Shown piece by piece: positions 63,656-64,000 of a DNA stretch of 64,000 nt. Source of the DNA: Robiginitalea aurantiaca (GTDB lineage Bacteria > Bacteroidota > Bacteroidia > Flavobacteriales > Flavobacteriaceae). The notes below the pieces were generated by a model. The model saw nothing but the letters and a program-made list of their open reading frames with translations, was not told the origin of the DNA and did no database searches. The position numbers were made by a program, and so were the translations under genes. The stretch lies in the NCBI RefSeq assembly GCF_030380815.1, contig NZ_JAUDUY010000009.1, positions 26,970 through 90,969 on the forward strand. Direction: 5' to 3'. The first letter of the stretch is position 1. Each line of letters begins with the position of its first letter.

Positions 63656-63664
63656 TATCGCCAT

Positions 63665-63903
63665 TTTCCGTAAAGTTAGTTTTTTATTGGATTGGGTGGA
63701 AGTTGTTTACCATTTCGTTTTCCCTTCTTAAGGCAATTCGATTTACTACAATTCCTACATTTCATATAGGTAAAAATAATCTAGCGCCAATTTACCATAC
63801 TAAAGAATAAAGAATCCTTATTTAATCGTCTCTAACAAACTTTCCTTATTTCAAAGAACATGAATGAGCCTCTTTATTGAGACCCATTCTTTGTTTATTA
63901 TAC
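63665..63903. other. AT-rich intergenic DNA
   Basis: No coding frame, RNA or clear repeat was found. Base composition is more AT-rich than the chromosomal genes to the left, in keeping with accessory DNA. Confidence 0.5.
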
Positions 63904-64000
63904 TGTGTAGATCCCCCAATCTTTAGGACAGCTTTCTTTCAAATTTATATAAATATTCATGCTGCTTTTTTAAATACTTCAGCGGGTATTTCATAATCGA
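63904..64000 (-). mobile_element. End of an IS3-like insertion sequence, cut by the window edge
   Basis: A probable terminal inverted repeat starts at 63904-63906 (TGTAGATCCCCCAATC, then TTTAGGACAG), the TG...CCCC...GGACA style of IS3-family ends. On the minus strand the frame entering from 63998 and stopping at 63957 reads DYEIPAEVFKKAA, which fits the C-terminus of an IS3-type OrfB transposase (…HQSLxYxTPAEVF). The visible frame is only 13 residues, so this is a pattern-based call. Confidence 0.5.

Noticed and set aside
61076..64000. Second copy of the tRNA-Pro 3' end as the right attachment site
   Set aside because: No repeat of the terminal tRNA sequence was seen in the remaining bases; the other end must lie outside.
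1..64000. CRISPR array
   Set aside because: No regularly spaced direct repeats with unique spacers were seen; the only regular repeats are coding (DUF2807 and DUF4097-like genes).

Overview
The window looks like a chromosomal segment of a marine-type member of the Flavobacteriaceae (Bacteroidota). The gene content and signals agree on this: a fused thrA with thrB and thrC, a Bacteroidota-type S1 protein, DUF2807 and DUF4097 surface proteins behind an ECF sigma factor, KdnB beside KdsB, a DnaX without zinc cysteines, promoters of the form TTG-N19/20-TAnnTTTG, and an almost total lack of Shine-Dalgarno sequences. A Robiginitalea/Muriicola-like relative is possible, but that is inference.

Layout. 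1-7.5 kb: a glycogen/alpha-glucan operon of the GlgE pathway (partial glgE, maltokinase, glgB, then a GH31 glucosidase). 7.5-9.8 kb: an M48 lipoprotein protease and a UMF1 transporter. 9.8-12.7 kb (minus): an ECF sigma factor, a putative anti-sigma protein, and two exported repeat-rich beta-strand proteins. 12.9-18.8 kb: lon, cmk, a Kbp-like LysM protein (minus) and rpsA. 18.9-25.9 kb: pyrR-pyrB-STAS-like-rnz, pdxH, then sixA-ppk-ppx for phosphate/polyphosphate. 25.9-30.9 kb: miaE and dnaX (minus), rnpB (plus), then rsmD, a DUF3822 gene and a membrane-anchored protein (minus). 31-36.2 kb: a RecD-like helicase, a DUF4126 protein, then kdsB-HAD-kdnB-acyltransferase, a lipopolysaccharide (Kdo/Kdo8N) group. 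36.3-44.8 kb (minus): a lipoprotein, yebC, phhB, an RmlD-like protein, gcvT and thrC-thrB-thrA. 45-55.9 kb: nnrDE, a SpoIIAA-like protein, clpC, gyrA, a TPR protein, a C40-like protein and a thiolase. 56-60.7 kb: pgpH (c-di-AMP hydrolase type) and a large exported MG2/plug protein.

The right end (60.8-64 kb) is the boundary of accessory DNA. A tRNA-Ser/tRNA-Pro pair with its own promoter and terminator is followed by an IntDOT-like tyrosine recombinase, a BfmA/BtgA-type mobilization gene with a palindromic upstream site, a GC-rich hairpin, an orphan antitoxin-like gene, a broken RHS-core remnant and the end of an IS3-like insertion sequence that runs out of the window. The element probably entered next to tRNA-Pro.

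The least expected observations are these. The only two near-perfect Shine-Dalgarno sequences noticed precede the AAA+ protease genes lon and clpC, and at lon the signal serves a four-codon in-frame mini-ORF. The NlpC/P60-type protein lacks its catalytic cysteine. The 3' stem of RNase P RNA overlaps the end of the convergent rsmD gene. No single wholly new multi-gene system could be demonstrated from sequence alone.
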